DNA from: Flavobacterium lindanitolerans
GTDB lineage: Bacteria > Bacteroidota > Bacteroidia > Flavobacteriales > Flavobacteriaceae
Assembly (NCBI RefSeq): GCF_002846575.1
Contig: NZ_PJND01000008.1
Location: 310,001-374,000, forward strand
Length of the DNA stretch: 64,000 bases
Reading direction: 5' to 3'
The position numbers were made by a program, and so were the translations under genes. The notes beneath the pieces were generated by a model that was not told the DNA's origin, did no database searches, and saw only the letters and a program-made list of their open reading frames with translations. How positions within the stretch are numbered: position 1 is the first letter of the stretch; each line of letters starts with the position of its first letter. Positions 38,701-46,693 of the stretch are shown piece by piece.

Positions 38701-39734
38701 CATTAGGCACAAAAGACATGAGTGTAGTTGGAAACGGAGCCGATATTTCTGATAATAACGGACAAATCCTGATTGCTAACTGGCCAATAAAATCATTCTA
38801 CCAGCCGGATGGAATAGCTACGTATGCTGCCGGAGGTACTAATTATATCGTAACCGCTAATGAAGGTGACGAAAAAGAATACACAGGATTCGTTGAGCGT
38901 ATTACTATCGGAGCGTCAGGTTACGGATTGGATGCTGTTGCTTATCCACAGGCAGCTATACTAAAAGAAAGCTATAATGCAGGTCGATTCAGAGTGTCCG
39001 CCTTTTCAGGCAATACAGATGCTGATGCCGATTTTGAGCAAATTTATGCTTTGGGAGGACGTTCCTTCTCAATCTTTAATACAGATACCAAACAGCTTGT
39101 TTTTGACAGCGGTGACGATTTTGAAATGTATACTGCTTTTACACCATCTATCAATCCTATCTTTAATGCCGATCACGAAGATAACACACCAAAAGGAAGA
39201 AGCCGAGCCAAAGGTCCGGAACCGGAAGGTGTTACGCTTGCTGAAATTGCAGGAAAAACTTTTGCTTTTATTGGCCTGGAAAGAATTGGTGGTGTTATGG
39301 TATATGATGTTACCAATCCAAACGACGTGAAATTCGTAGATTATAAAAACAGCCGCAGCGTTTCTGCTTATGCCGGTGACCACGGTCCGGAAGGCATTAC
39401 GTATATCAAAGCAGCAAACAGCCCTACCAATAAAGATTATATTGTAGTAGCTAATGAAATCAGCGGTACGTTGACTTTGTTTGAAATAAACACAGAAAAC
39501 CTTTCTGTACCTGGATTCGAAAATGAACCTAAAACGTTCGTATTGTTCCCGAATCCGGCAGTTGACGGAATCGTATACTTTAACAGAATAGCTGATATCG
39601 AAGTTTTCGATTATACAGGAAAATCAATTCACAAGGCAAAACAAGCCCTGACAATAGATACTTCATCATTCGCATCAGGTATTTATCTGGTAAAAACTTC
39701 AGAAGGAATTACAAAGAAACTTGTTGTGAAGTAA
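35787..39734 (+). CDS. T9SS-secreted protein with a choice-of-anchor-I propeller-like domain
   Basis: 1315 residues from ATG 35787 (a TTG nine codons upstream is also possible). The signal runs to about FMNGQ. In order: a beta-sandwich (about 20-205), an SbsA-type Ig-like Big_5 domain (about 215-330; TVTYVPANSSTNIAVDANITI in part), a lamin-tail-like domain (about 332-540; AGDLAFVGYRMNASGTEDEVAF in part), a second Ig-like segment (about 540-635), a Calx-beta domain (about 637-740), and then about 450 residues of propeller-like repeats (LTANEGQPNADYSVDPEGSV in part, EYTGFVERIT, HGPEGITYI) matching choice-of-anchor-I proteins. The C-terminus FVLFPNPAVDG, IEVFDYTGKSI, FASGIYLVKT is a T9SS type A sorting tail. 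Choice-of-anchor-I domains are seen with alkaline-phosphatase-like or nucleotidase-like surface proteins; activity here is not established. Confidence 0.88.
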   Translation: MSHNYTSKTGKVLQMLLLLFAAQFMNGQTLIHYWNFNNNASVATITTPTQTLVTGASLTAIAGGISTIDFAGGTGQNFDLQNLNARNNDASGTHLRFNDPIGGALQFALPTTGYENIIVKFATRRSGSGAGNQKWSYTVDGTTFVPFTTIAPNNGNPALETLDFSAIAAADNNQNFKLKVEFEVGAGGTVGNNRFDNFTAEGSPLGGGDTVAPTVTYVPANSSTNIAVDANITINFNEAIRLVNDAAIDNTNVDALVELRLNNVSGALVPFDATISGNTITINPTSNLANNQTYYVALLPNTVEDLSGNAVTAVTSSSFTTIAVQTQFQAGDLAFVGYRMNASGTEDEVAFVTFIDILPGTFLTFTDSKYTANTQPQCPNGIVWTVGANECIPAGSVVKIQTSALIASKGTVTGSGFGLSSGGDQVIVYSGTATAPNYITALSSNGWAASNTSCSGSISMLPAGLIDGTSALNTSTAPGNDAGNAVNAYYNGVQTGTAATLKTAILNPANWVAIAGGTAPQTWPVWNFPSSLQVQNAVVINNTTLQITFNANLNVASASNVANYTGVANLSSVNVSNNIATLTFSVPFAPATNYALVISNIQDAFGIAMACPYTYNFSFNATLSLASNFITVNEDAGVLNFVVNLAAAATGSVDLVVKSAPFSTADSNDFTFTTRTLNFTSASTLAQTIQIPIIDDSTPEQQAEYFVLSLENPVGYTITGNPMATIYIKDNDRTAKVPNNDIQLNYIGSFDPSGTNSSTCEIVVHDPASQRLFTTSAVAGYLDIIDFSNPTALTVVNSINMNPYGGVTSVAVKNGVVAVASPNANEALNGSVVFFNTDGVFQKQVTVGALPDMITFTPDGTKVLTANEGQPNADYSVDPEGSVSVIDISGGIASLSQSNVTTMLFTQFNSQESALIASGVRKLKASSTLSQDLEPEYITISADSQKAWVALQENNAIAEINLTNNTYTSIWALGTKDMSVVGNGADISDNNGQILIANWPIKSFYQPDGIATYAAGGTNYIVTANEGDEKEYTGFVERITIGASGYGLDAVAYPQAAILKESYNAGRFRVSAFSGNTDADADFEQIYALGGRSFSIFNTDTKQLVFDSGDDFEMYTAFTPSINPIFNADHEDNTPKGRSRAKGPEPEGVTLAEIAGKTFAFIGLERIGGVMVYDVTNPNDVKFVDYKNSRSVSAYAGDHGPEGITYIKAANSPTNKDYIVVANEISGTLTLFEINTENLSVPGFENEPKTFVLFPNPAVDGIVYFNRIADIEVFDYTGKSIHKAKQALTIDTSSFASGIYLVKTSEGITKKLVVK

Positions 39735-39760
39735 TCCTTCTTTTACCTTCCTTTTTCAAG

Positions 39761-39789
39761 AGCCGGTTTCGTCCTGAAACCGGCTTTTT
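39761..39789 (+). terminator. Terminator after the choice-of-anchor-I gene
   Basis: AGCCGGTTTC and GAAACCGGCT form a perfect 10-bp stem around GTCCT, followed by TTTT. It lies 27 bases after the stop codon. Confidence 0.85.
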
Positions 39790-39820
39790 ATTTGCTGACT
39801 CGAATAAGATTGTATCATAA

Positions 39821-39894
39821 AAAAAGCCTATTCATATCCGAACAGGCTTTTCTTAGCGTCTTAGCGCCTTTGCGAGCTGTTCACGCAAAGGTGC
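39821..39894. repeat. Hairpins with CTTTGCG-type dispersed repeat
   Basis: AAAAGCCT and AGGCTTTT (39823-39852) form a terminator-like hairpin. Next comes CTTAGCGTCTTAGCGCC, then GCGCCTTTGCG (39864-39874) pairing with CGCAAAGGTGC (39884-39894) around nine bases. Similar words recur at 57711-57777. Likely a dispersed intergenic repeat found across Bacteroidota; function unknown. Confidence 0.65.
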
Positions 39895-39945
39895 AGATCC
39901 GCAAAAAAATAGTAGTAAAATTATGTTTTATGAGGTTTAGAATTA

Positions 39946-39977
39946 AAAAAGCTGGCTTCTACATTTTGAGCCAGCTT
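39946..39977 (-). terminator. Terminator after the porin gene
   Basis: On the minus strand AAGCTGGCT (from 39969-39977) pairs with AGCCAGCTT (from 39949-39957) around an 11-base loop, followed by U residues from the A run at 39945-39950. It lies 23 bases past the stop at 40000. Confidence 0.75.
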
Positions 39978-39999
39978 ATTAACTATATATTTTTTATTC

Positions 40000-41217
40000 T
40001 TAAATTCCTATTTCTATCTGAAATCTCAAATACCAGTTTTGTTTAGTTCTTCCGTCAAAATAATTCAGATCGTCGAGTGTCAGCTCTCCTTGTAATTTAA
40101 AAGCATGTTCCCAGATATATTTTGTAAGACCAATGCTGTATTGTTTTGCATTAGGTGCATATTGTCTGATATCATCATGTACTTTTTGTGTAGAGAATCT
40201 TCCAATAATTTCATAATTGGTTGGGAAAAGATAACTCAATTGGTAGTCCATTCCGCTTCCGACAAATACATACTTTATGTCCTGAACATCTTCGGGATTC
40301 ACCGTAACCGGATTATTGGCAGTTCTTGACATATAGCTTGACATGGCGGCCCAACCGTCATATTTTACGATGGCATCCAACATGACTGATTTCATGGTTC
40401 GCTGTTCAAACAAGTCGTCACCCAATTGTCCTTGCGTTCTTCGGGCGTGGTTGTTTTGCTGGAAAGCCGCAGAAAGCATCAGTTTTGGCTTTTTCTCACG
40501 GGCAATATCGCCTTCAAAATAAACACCGTCTTTTGTAAAAGCTCCAAATGGGAGAATTTCTACTTTTCCGGTAAGAGCTACGCCATTGTCGTTGCTTTTT
40601 GTCCAGTTTCTTCCTTCACCGGTACTAACGGCTGTCTTAACATTATAAGAGAACTTTTCGGCATAATCATTCAGATAATGAGCCTGGAACCCAAAATCCC
40701 TGTCAATAGTAAACTTTGCATTATTGATAGAACGGTCCGTTAGTTGCAAACCTCCGGATGAGTTAACCCTTTGCCTGTTTCCCGGAAGTTTGGTCTGCCC
40801 AAAACTAAAACTCCAGCTTTTGTTAGGCCTGTAATAGACTACCGCATCACGGATAATATTAATGTTTTCACCTTCTTCAATTTCACCAACATCGCCCGGA
40901 GCAAAGGATAGCTGTAAGGCATACAGGAATTTCGGGTTTCCTACATAACCGTCAAAACGCAATCTCAATCGTCTGATTTGCCCGTCATAAGCCGCATCTT
41001 CCCCTTCATTCTGTATATATGTTACCCTGTTCTGCATCCTGAAACGGATATTCAGTTGGAAAAGGCTGTCGGGAGACGTTAATCCCAAACCGCGACCGAA
41101 ATTATAATAGGGTAAGGTGGGAAGTTTCAGGTCATTGTCTTTTGTAGTAACTTTAATGTCCTGTGCTTGTGCAGACAGTCCTAAGAACAATAGAAAGAGA
41201 GGAAAAATTTTCTTCAT
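40000..41217 (-). CDS. Outer-membrane porin, phosphate-selective OprO/OprP-like
   Basis: 405 residues. Signal peptide MKKIFPLFLLFLGLSAQAQ. The mature protein alternates polar and hydrophobic residues over many short strands, as in a beta-barrel, and ends WYLRFQIEIGI with a terminal hydrophobic strand for Bam-dependent insertion. IRRLRLRFDGYVGNPKFLYALQLSF (in part), RDAVVYYRPNKSWSFSFGQTKLP (in part) and IDRDFGFQAHY are typical of the phosphate-selective porin O/P family. It is predicted to let anions such as phosphate or polyphosphate cross the outer membrane; substrate is inference. A TACCTTTG element is just upstream. Confidence 0.88.
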   Translation of the reverse strand: MKKIFPLFLLFLGLSAQAQDIKVTTKDNDLKLPTLPYYNFGRGLGLTSPDSLFQLNIRFRMQNRVTYIQNEGEDAAYDGQIRRLRLRFDGYVGNPKFLYALQLSFAPGDVGEIEEGENINIIRDAVVYYRPNKSWSFSFGQTKLPGNRQRVNSSGGLQLTDRSINNAKFTIDRDFGFQAHYLNDYAEKFSYNVKTAVSTGEGRNWTKSNDNGVALTGKVEILPFGAFTKDGVYFEGDIAREKKPKLMLSAAFQQNNHARRTQGQLGDDLFEQRTMKSVMLDAIVKYDGWAAMSSYMSRTANNPVTVNPEDVQDIKYVFVGSGMDYQLSYLFPTNYEIIGRFSTQKVHDDIRQYAPNAKQYSIGLTKYIWEHAFKLQGELTLDDLNYFDGRTKQNWYLRFQIEIGI

Positions 41218-41245
41218 TTTAAGTTTTGATTGGTATAATTTTCGA

Positions 41246-41253
41246 CAAAGGTA
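41246..41253 (-). promoter_or_regulatory. Candidate porin -7 element
   Basis: TACCTTTG on the minus strand lies 28 bases before the porin ATG. The same eight bases occur on the plus strand at 41373-41380 for the divergent prmA. No TTG at the standard spacing. Confidence 0.5.
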
Positions 41254-41372
41254 AATTCACATTTTGGAAACACTTAGGACACAAATATTATTTTTCTTTG
41301 TGTAAAAATACACATACGTTATCATAGCGCAAACTTAATATTAATTTTAACCGCCGAATGTTACGATAATAT

Positions 41373-41380
41373 TACCTTTG
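41373..41380 (+). promoter_or_regulatory. Candidate prmA -7 element
   Basis: TACCTTTG lies 15 bases before ATG 41396. It contains the TTG at 41378 that an ORF finder could take as a start, so the ATG is the better start for prmA. Confidence 0.5.
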
Positions 41381-41395
41381 CAAAAATTTTATGTT

Positions 41396-42229
41396 ATGGC
41401 AAATACCTATCTTGGATATCACTTCAAAGTAGAACCAAAAGAACTGGGTTCGGAAATTCTTGTAGCTGAATTGGGCGAAAAACCTTTTGAAAGCTTTATC
41501 GAGACTGAATTCGGAGTTACGGCTTATATCCAGAAAGCACTTTGGACCAAAGATGTCCTTGAGGATATTTTTATATTGACTTCACCTGAATTTACCGTAA
41601 GCTATACGATAGAAGAAATTGAACAGGTAAACTGGAATGAAGAATGGGAAAAGAATTTCGAAGCAATTGATGTTGATGGAATTTGTCATGTACGTGCCCC
41701 ATTTCATGAAAAAACGGATGCCCAATATGATATCGTTATCGAACCTAAGATGTCTTTTGGTACCGGGCATCACGAAACAACACACATGATGATTCAGCAT
41801 CTGCTTGAAACGGATGTAGCGGGAAAGAAAACGTTGGACATGGGCTGCGGAACGGCAATTTTAGCCATTTTGGCTGAAATGAAAGGTGCACAACCTATTG
41901 ATGCAATAGACATTGACAATTGGTGTTACTTAAACTCTATTGAAAATGCCGAGCGCAACAATTGCAAACACATTACCGTTTATGAAGGTGATGCCGCTTT
42001 ACTTGCAGGACGCAATTATGATGTAATTATTGCCAATATCAACCGAAATATATTGTTGGAAGACATGCAGCAATATGTAGACTGCCTGAATCCCGGAGGA
42101 ACTTTATTCCTAAGCGGCTTCTATGAAGAAGACATACCGGTGATTGATGCTTCATGCACAGAAAAAGGACTGACCTATGTTAAAAAACATCAAAAAAACA
42201 ACTGGGTGGCCCTGAAATACGTAAATTAG
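41396..42229 (+). CDS. prmA: Ribosomal protein L11 methyltransferase
   Basis: 277 residues from ATG 41396. PrmA trimethylates ribosomal protein L11 in the cytoplasm using S-adenosylmethionine. EPKMSFGTGHHETTHMM, the SAM-binding loop LDMGCGTAILAI and IIANINRNILL are family signatures. The N-terminal substrate-recognition domain (about 1-100) includes VNWNEEWEKNFEAI. It is followed 14 bases later by clpS, an arrangement often seen in this phylum. Confidence 0.95.
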   Translation: MANTYLGYHFKVEPKELGSEILVAELGEKPFESFIETEFGVTAYIQKALWTKDVLEDIFILTSPEFTVSYTIEEIEQVNWNEEWEKNFEAIDVDGICHVRAPFHEKTDAQYDIVIEPKMSFGTGHHETTHMMIQHLLETDVAGKKTLDMGCGTAILAILAEMKGAQPIDAIDIDNWCYLNSIENAERNNCKHITVYEGDAALLAGRNYDVIIANINRNILLEDMQQYVDCLNPGGTLFLSGFYEEDIPVIDASCTEKGLTYVKKHQKNNWVALKYVN

Positions 42230-42243
42230 ACAAAATTTTGAAT

Positions 42244-42519
42244 ATGAGTACTAAAGAAAAAATTTTAGAAGAAGTACTGGTTGAAGAACTGACTTCCTTA
42301 AACAATGAAATTATTCTTTATAATGACGATGTGAATACCTTTGACCATGTTATCGATACGCTGATACGTGTCTGCAATCATACTTCCGAGCAAGCAGAGC
42401 AATGTTCCATCATTGTGCATTATAAAGGAAAATGTACAGTGAAAACCGGTTCGCTGGACGAATTGAAACCACAGTGTACCCAGTTGTTAGAAGCCGGACT
42501 AAGCGCTGAGATAGTTTAA
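42244..42519 (+). CDS. clpS: ATP-dependent Clp protease adaptor ClpS
   Basis: 91 residues from ATG 42244. ClpS delivers N-degron substrates to ClpAP. The binding-pocket region IILYNDDVNTFDHVIDTLIRVC and HTSEQAEQCSIIVHYKGKC (in part) match the family; the YNDD and the H-x-x-E-Q region are present. It is probably co-transcribed with prmA. Confidence 0.95.
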   Translation: MSTKEKILEEVLVEELTSLNNEIILYNDDVNTFDHVIDTLIRVCNHTSEQAEQCSIIVHYKGKCTVKTGSLDELKPQCTQLLEAGLSAEIV

Positions 42520-42540
42520 ATAAAACAAGTTGTCCAAGAG

Positions 42541-43017
42541 ATGAGTAGTCCAACCAAACTTGCCAACAGATTTCGCGAAGTAATTTTAAATGGTACCTGG
42601 ATTGCAAATACCAATTTTAAAAATGAATTAGACGATTTAGATTGGGAAATTGCTACTGCAAAATTTCAAAATCTGAATACGATTGCTATTCTTGCTCAGC
42701 ATATCCATTACTATATAAATGGAGTAAAAAATGTATTTCTTGGCGGACATTTAGAAATAAGCGACAAATACAGTTTTGATTTTCCTGACATTAATTCCCA
42801 ACAGGAGTGGAAAAATTTTATTGTAAAATTTTGGGATGATTCTAAAGAATTTGCGCAATTGATTGAAAATTTGGATAAGGAAAAACTAAATGAACCTTTT
42901 GTCGACGAAAAATATGGAACTTATTTGAGAAATATTGACGCAATGATTGAGCATTCTTATTACCATTTAGGACAAATTGTTTTAATAAAAAAAATTATTC
43001 AAAATAGTCGAGTCTAA
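42541..43017 (+). CDS. DinB/DUF1572-like helical-bundle protein
   Basis: 158 residues. Helical throughout, with a DinB-like arrangement of metal-type histidines: ILAQHIHYYINGV (about 52-64) and MIEHSYYHLGQI (about 139-150). Members of this superfamily are four-helix bundles, some of them thiol transferases or metal-binding proteins; the specific function is unknown. It lies 21 bases after clpS and ends just before a large bidirectional terminator. Confidence 0.82.
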   Translation: MSSPTKLANRFREVILNGTWIANTNFKNELDDLDWEIATAKFQNLNTIAILAQHIHYYINGVKNVFLGGHLEISDKYSFDFPDINSQQEWKNFIVKFWDDSKEFAQLIENLDKEKLNEPFVDEKYGTYLRNIDAMIEHSYYHLGQIVLIKKIIQNSRV

Positions 43018-43024
43018 ACCTCGC

Positions 43025-43075
43025 CTGATTAGATAAAAAAAGGCTCCCGATGGGAGCCTTTTTTTATCTAATCAG
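43025..43075. terminator. Long bidirectional terminator with a 24-bp perfect stem
   Basis: The left arm (43025-43048, ending AGGCTCCC) and the right arm (43052-43075, starting GGGAGCCT) are exact reverse complements around GAT. A7 and T7 runs sit inside the stem, giving U tracts in both directions. The stop codon (TGA) of the convergent lipocalin-like gene lies within the right arm. Confidence 0.92.
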
Positions 43076-43503
43076 TTTTTGGTAAAAACTTTTACGACTT
43101 TCACCGGAACGCCACTCACGTCAACCGTATTTTCATACCGCAATTCTGAGCCGTTTAATTTTGTAACCTGATACGTATCTGTCCCAATCGTTAGTGTATT
43201 CCCATTTTTAGCCCATGTCGACTGGCTGGCGTCTTCTACACAGGCATTGTTCTGGTCTTTGTTCATCAAAACATTTCGGAAAACGCCTCCTTCTTTAAAC
43301 TCAACGTGGTCTTTTTCACAGCCGTTTTCATGACCAACATAACTTTGGTCAGTCGGAGTGCCATTTCCTGTTGTTACGATAGTTTTGTTATAATTCCATT
43401 TACCAACAATAGTTCTTTCGAAACCACCATCATCTGAATTACAGGATGCGAATAATAAGCCTGTAACGGCAGTCATGCAAAACAAAATTTTATTCTTTCT
43501 CAT
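43072..43503 (-). CDS. Lipocalin-like lipoprotein
   Basis: 143 residues from ATG 43503. A longer open frame upstream lacks a signal peptide and is rejected. The signal MRKNKILFCMTAVTGLLFASC ends in a lipobox (Cys 21). The body has GKWNYNKTIV, a DHVEFKEGGVF segment, ASQSTWAKNGNTLTIG and YQVTKLNGSELRY, the usual pattern of small Bacteroidota lipocalin-like proteins (beta-barrel ligand binders). Ligand unknown. Confidence 0.85.
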   Translation of the reverse strand: MRKNKILFCMTAVTGLLFASCNSDDGGFERTIVGKWNYNKTIVTTGNGTPTDQSYVGHENGCEKDHVEFKEGGVFRNVLMNKDQNNACVEDASQSTWAKNGNTLTIGTDTYQVTKLNGSELRYENTVDVSGVPVKVVKVFTKN

Positions 43504-43578
43504 AGGGTTGTGTTTTGAAAATATAACTAAAAAACCGGCTAAAAATTGTGATATAGTGGCAATACATCCAAAAGAGGC

Positions 43579-43610
43579 TTGCAAAGTTTTCATTTCAAAT
43601 CGTATATTCG
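43579..43610 (+). promoter_or_regulatory. Candidate promoter of the PUL regulator gene
   Basis: TTG (43579-43581), a 21-base spacer and TATATTCG (43603-43610), one base off TAnnTTTG. It lies 28 bases before the TTG start at 43639. Confidence 0.5.
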
Positions 43611-43638
43611 TAATACTAAAACCTAACCCCAACACATT

Positions 43639-46440
43639 TTGTCGAAAAAATTACTCCTATTAGTCCTGTTCAGTTATTTTCTGGGTTTTTCTCAGGAACT
43701 CCCTCCTATTCTGAAATATGCCTCCAACATGTATGGAGCAGGCAACCAAAACTGGATGATAACCCAGGACAGTAACCAGTTTATCTACTTTGCCAATAAT
43801 GAAGGACTCCTGGAATTCAATGGTGCCAACTGGACACTTTATCCATCGCCAAACGAAACCATTATCCGGTCAGCAAAATCCATCAATAACAGGATTTACA
43901 CAGGTTGCTATATGGAGTTTGGTTATTGGGAGAGGAAAAAAGACGGCTTATTAAAATATACTTCGCTAAGCAAACCCATAATAGACAAAATGCTGGACGA
44001 TGAACAGATTTGGAATATCATTGATTATGACCAATGGGTCATCTTCCAATCGCTCAACCAGATTTTTTTATACGATACCAAAACCTCCAAATTCAAGATT
44101 ATTTCTCCGAAAGGAGCCATTTCAAGAGCTTTTAAAGTTAATGATGCTATCTATTACCAAACCTACACAGAAGGTCTTTTTGAAATTGAAAATGGCGAAG
44201 GCAAACTGATTTCCAATGACCCGGTCCTGTTAAAAAATAAAATCGTAAACATTTTTTCCCGAAATGGCAGCTTGTTATTACAAACGCAGTTCAACGGTTT
44301 TTACACCTATTCCAACGCCCGGTTCGAAAAATGGCATACCGAAGCAGATGCAGACCTTTCTGCCAGCAGTATTTACAGCAGCCAAATTCTTTCAGACGGA
44401 AGCTTTGCCCTGGGTAGCGTTTCCAATGGCATATTTATCATCTCCAAAGAGGGAAAAATGTTGTATCATATTACCCAAAACAAAGGATTAAGCAATAACA
44501 CGGCACTTTCTATTTTTGAAGACCATGACCATAATATCTGGATTGGACTCGATAACGGAATCAATTGCATCAATATCAATTCGCCCGTGCGTTCTTTTGC
44601 AGACGATACCGGAATATTGGGCACCGTCTATACTTCCATTCTCCACGATGGAAAATTATATGTAGGGACCAATCAGGGATTATTTTATAAAAATTACGGT
44701 TCGGCAGAAGATTTCAAATTCATAAATGGCACCAAAGGGCAGGTCTGGACGCTCTATTCTTATAAAGGCACTTTGTTCTGCGGCCATGATTCCGGTACAT
44801 TTATCGTTAATGGAAACACGGCAAACTCTATTTTTATTACTTCCGGAACCTGGAAGTTTGAAAATGTACCGGGTCGGGAAGATTTATTGCTTCAGGGCAA
44901 TTATTACGGAGTTTCTGTCATCGAAAACAAAAACGGACAATGGATTTTCAGAAACAAAATAGAGGGCTTTGACTACTCCTCTAAACATTTCGAGATTACG
45001 AAAAACTTTGAAATATATGTAAGCCATGAATACAAAGGTGTTTTCCGTTTTCAGGTTGACCGCGACCTGCGAAAAACAAAGGAATTCATCACCTATTCCT
45101 ATCCAACAAAAGGGAAAAATGCCGGACTGACAGAATTTAACGGCAGTATTTACTACTCCTATAAAAGCGGTATTTTTAAACTTGATCCAAAAACAAAGAA
45201 ATTTGAAAAGGATACGGTTTTAAGCCGTGTTTTTGAAAAAGACGGTTATACATCGGGCAAATTGATGGTCGATAATTCAAACAGGCTGTGGTTCTTCACT
45301 AAAAATTACATCAATTATTTTTCTTACGGAAAATTGAGCAGCCAGCTTAAGCACAATATTATTCCTATACCGTCTTCCCTTACTAACTCAATGCTGGGTT
45401 ATGAAAACATTACCCAGATTTCTGATTCTGTTTACCTAATCGGGACTACAGACGGTTATTATACCATCAATATTGATGACCTGAAATTCAGCAAATACAA
45501 AATTTTCATGTCGGGCATTATGGTCAACAAGTCCAATGAAAGTCCAAGGCATGCGTTGATAGACGGGCATTCCGACTTTAAATTTGCCGACAACAATATT
45601 ACCTTTTCATATACGGTTCCTGAATTCAATAAATATATTAATGCAGAATACCAGTTTCTTCTTGAAAACTATCAGGACCAATGGAGTGAGTGGAGCAATA
45701 AGCCAACCATAAATTTTAAAAATCTTCCACCCGGTGATTATACTTTTAAGGTTCGTGCCAAAATAGGCAGCGAATTGTCTGAAAACACCATTTCTTATAC
45801 GTTTACTATCCTAAAGCCCTGGTACAGGACTACCCTGGCCGTTATTATCTACATCATCATTTTTATTGTGATGGCCTATTTCATTAACCGTGCCTATAAA
45901 AATTACTACCACAGGCAAAAGGAAAAACTAATCGAAGAAAATAACCGATTACTCGAAATCAAGGAACTGGAAAGCCAGCAGGAACTGATGAAAATCAAAA
46001 ACCAGCAGCTTGAACAGGACTTTGAAAGCAAAAACCGTGAACTGGCGGCTTCTACAATGAGCCTCATCAAAAAGAACGAATTGTTAAGTCTCATTAAGGA
46101 AGACCTGAAAAGAACTTCGGAAGAAGGAAACAGGAATATCAAGTCTGTCATTACCACTATCAACAAAAACATAAGCGAAGAAGACACCTGGAATATTTTC
46201 AAGGATGCATTTAATAATGCTGATAAGGATTTCCTGAAAAAAGTTAAAAACCTACATCCTTCCTTAACGCCAAACGACCTGAGACTTTGTGCCTACCTCC
46301 GGTTAAATCTTTCTTCAAAAGAAATTGCCCCTTTACTTAACATTTCTGTACGAAGTGTTGAGATAAAACGATATCGTTTGCGCAAAAAAATGGATTTATC
46401 GCACGAAGATGGACTTGTAGAGTATATACTTTCGATATAA
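43639..46440 (+). CDS. Two-component-regulator-propeller sensor with LuxR-type HTH (PUL regulator)
   Basis: 933 residues read from a TTG start; the next ATG lies after the signal peptide MSKKLLLLVLFSYFLGFSQ. Residues about 30-650 are a periplasmic propeller sensor, with repeats such as NIWIGLDNGINCI and LYVGTNQGLFYKN. A Y_Y_Y domain follows at about 655-726 (LPPGDYTFKVRAKIG). One membrane segment lies at about 730-752, then a coiled coil (about 760-835). A LuxR-type helix-turn-helix fills the last 50 residues (LSSKEIAPLLNISVRSVEIKR at about 892-912). There is no histidine kinase domain, so it is a one-component membrane regulator. Placed directly before susC, it probably senses a glucan oligosaccharide and switches on the locus. 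Confidence 0.93.
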   Translation: MSKKLLLLVLFSYFLGFSQELPPILKYASNMYGAGNQNWMITQDSNQFIYFANNEGLLEFNGANWTLYPSPNETIIRSAKSINNRIYTGCYMEFGYWERKKDGLLKYTSLSKPIIDKMLDDEQIWNIIDYDQWVIFQSLNQIFLYDTKTSKFKIISPKGAISRAFKVNDAIYYQTYTEGLFEIENGEGKLISNDPVLLKNKIVNIFSRNGSLLLQTQFNGFYTYSNARFEKWHTEADADLSASSIYSSQILSDGSFALGSVSNGIFIISKEGKMLYHITQNKGLSNNTALSIFEDHDHNIWIGLDNGINCININSPVRSFADDTGILGTVYTSILHDGKLYVGTNQGLFYKNYGSAEDFKFINGTKGQVWTLYSYKGTLFCGHDSGTFIVNGNTANSIFITSGTWKFENVPGREDLLLQGNYYGVSVIENKNGQWIFRNKIEGFDYSSKHFEITKNFEIYVSHEYKGVFRFQVDRDLRKTKEFITYSYPTKGKNAGLTEFNGSIYYSYKSGIFKLDPKTKKFEKDTVLSRVFEKDGYTSGKLMVDNSNRLWFFTKNYINYFSYGKLSSQLKHNIIPIPSSLTNSMLGYENITQISDSVYLIGTTDGYYTINIDDLKFSKYKIFMSGIMVNKSNESPRHALIDGHSDFKFADNNITFSYTVPEFNKYINAEYQFLLENYQDQWSEWSNKPTINFKNLPPGDYTFKVRAKIGSELSENTISYTFTILKPWYRTTLAVIIYIIIFIVMAYFINRAYKNYYHRQKEKLIEENNRLLEIKELESQQELMKIKNQQLEQDFESKNRELAASTMSLIKKNELLSLIKEDLKRTSEEGNRNIKSVITTINKNISEEDTWNIFKDAFNNADKDFLKKVKNLHPSLTPNDLRLCAYLRLNLSSKEIAPLLNISVRSVEIKRYRLRKKMDLSHEDGLVEYILSI

Positions 46441-46443
46441 CAA

Positions 46444-46485
46444 ACCACAACAAACAGTAAATTTACCTATACATTACCACAACAA
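46444..46485 (+). promoter_or_regulatory. Two direct ACCACAACAA motifs upstream of susC
   Basis: ACCACAACAA occurs at 46444-46453 and again at 46476-46485, 32 bases apart, about three helical turns. A third copy in inverted form (TTGTTGTGGT) is at 46623-46632. The 10-bp word is a candidate regulator site. A palindrome ACAACGTTGT overlaps the second copy (46485-46494). Confidence 0.5.
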
Positions 46486-46605
46486 CAACGTTGTAATTGG
46501 CTTTTTAGCAGTAAGAACGAAGGTGTTAGCGAAAGTTTAAAAATCTCTTAAATTACTGTTAATGCTCGTTTCTTTTTGTCAATAACGAAATTAAAGTCAT
46601 ATTTT

Positions 46606-46640
46606 TTTGAATTGTATATTTTTTGTTGTGGTTCTATTTG
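46606..46640 (+). promoter_or_regulatory. Candidate susC promoter with an inverted ACCACAACAA copy
   Basis: TTTG (46606-46609), a 23-base spacer and TCTATTTG (46633-46640), one base off TAnnTTTG, lie 53 bases before the susC ATG. The inverted motif TTGTTGTGGT (46623-46632) sits in the spacer, between the two promoter elements. Confidence 0.35.
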
Positions 46641-46693
46641 CCATATTCTCAAACAAGACTTCCTAATTTTAGATATCACAAAAAACAAAATAT

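Noticed and set aside
43504..43635. N-terminal extension of the lipocalin-like protein
   Set aside because: It would place the lipobox 65 residues into the protein; the ATG at 43503 gives a normal lipoprotein signal.
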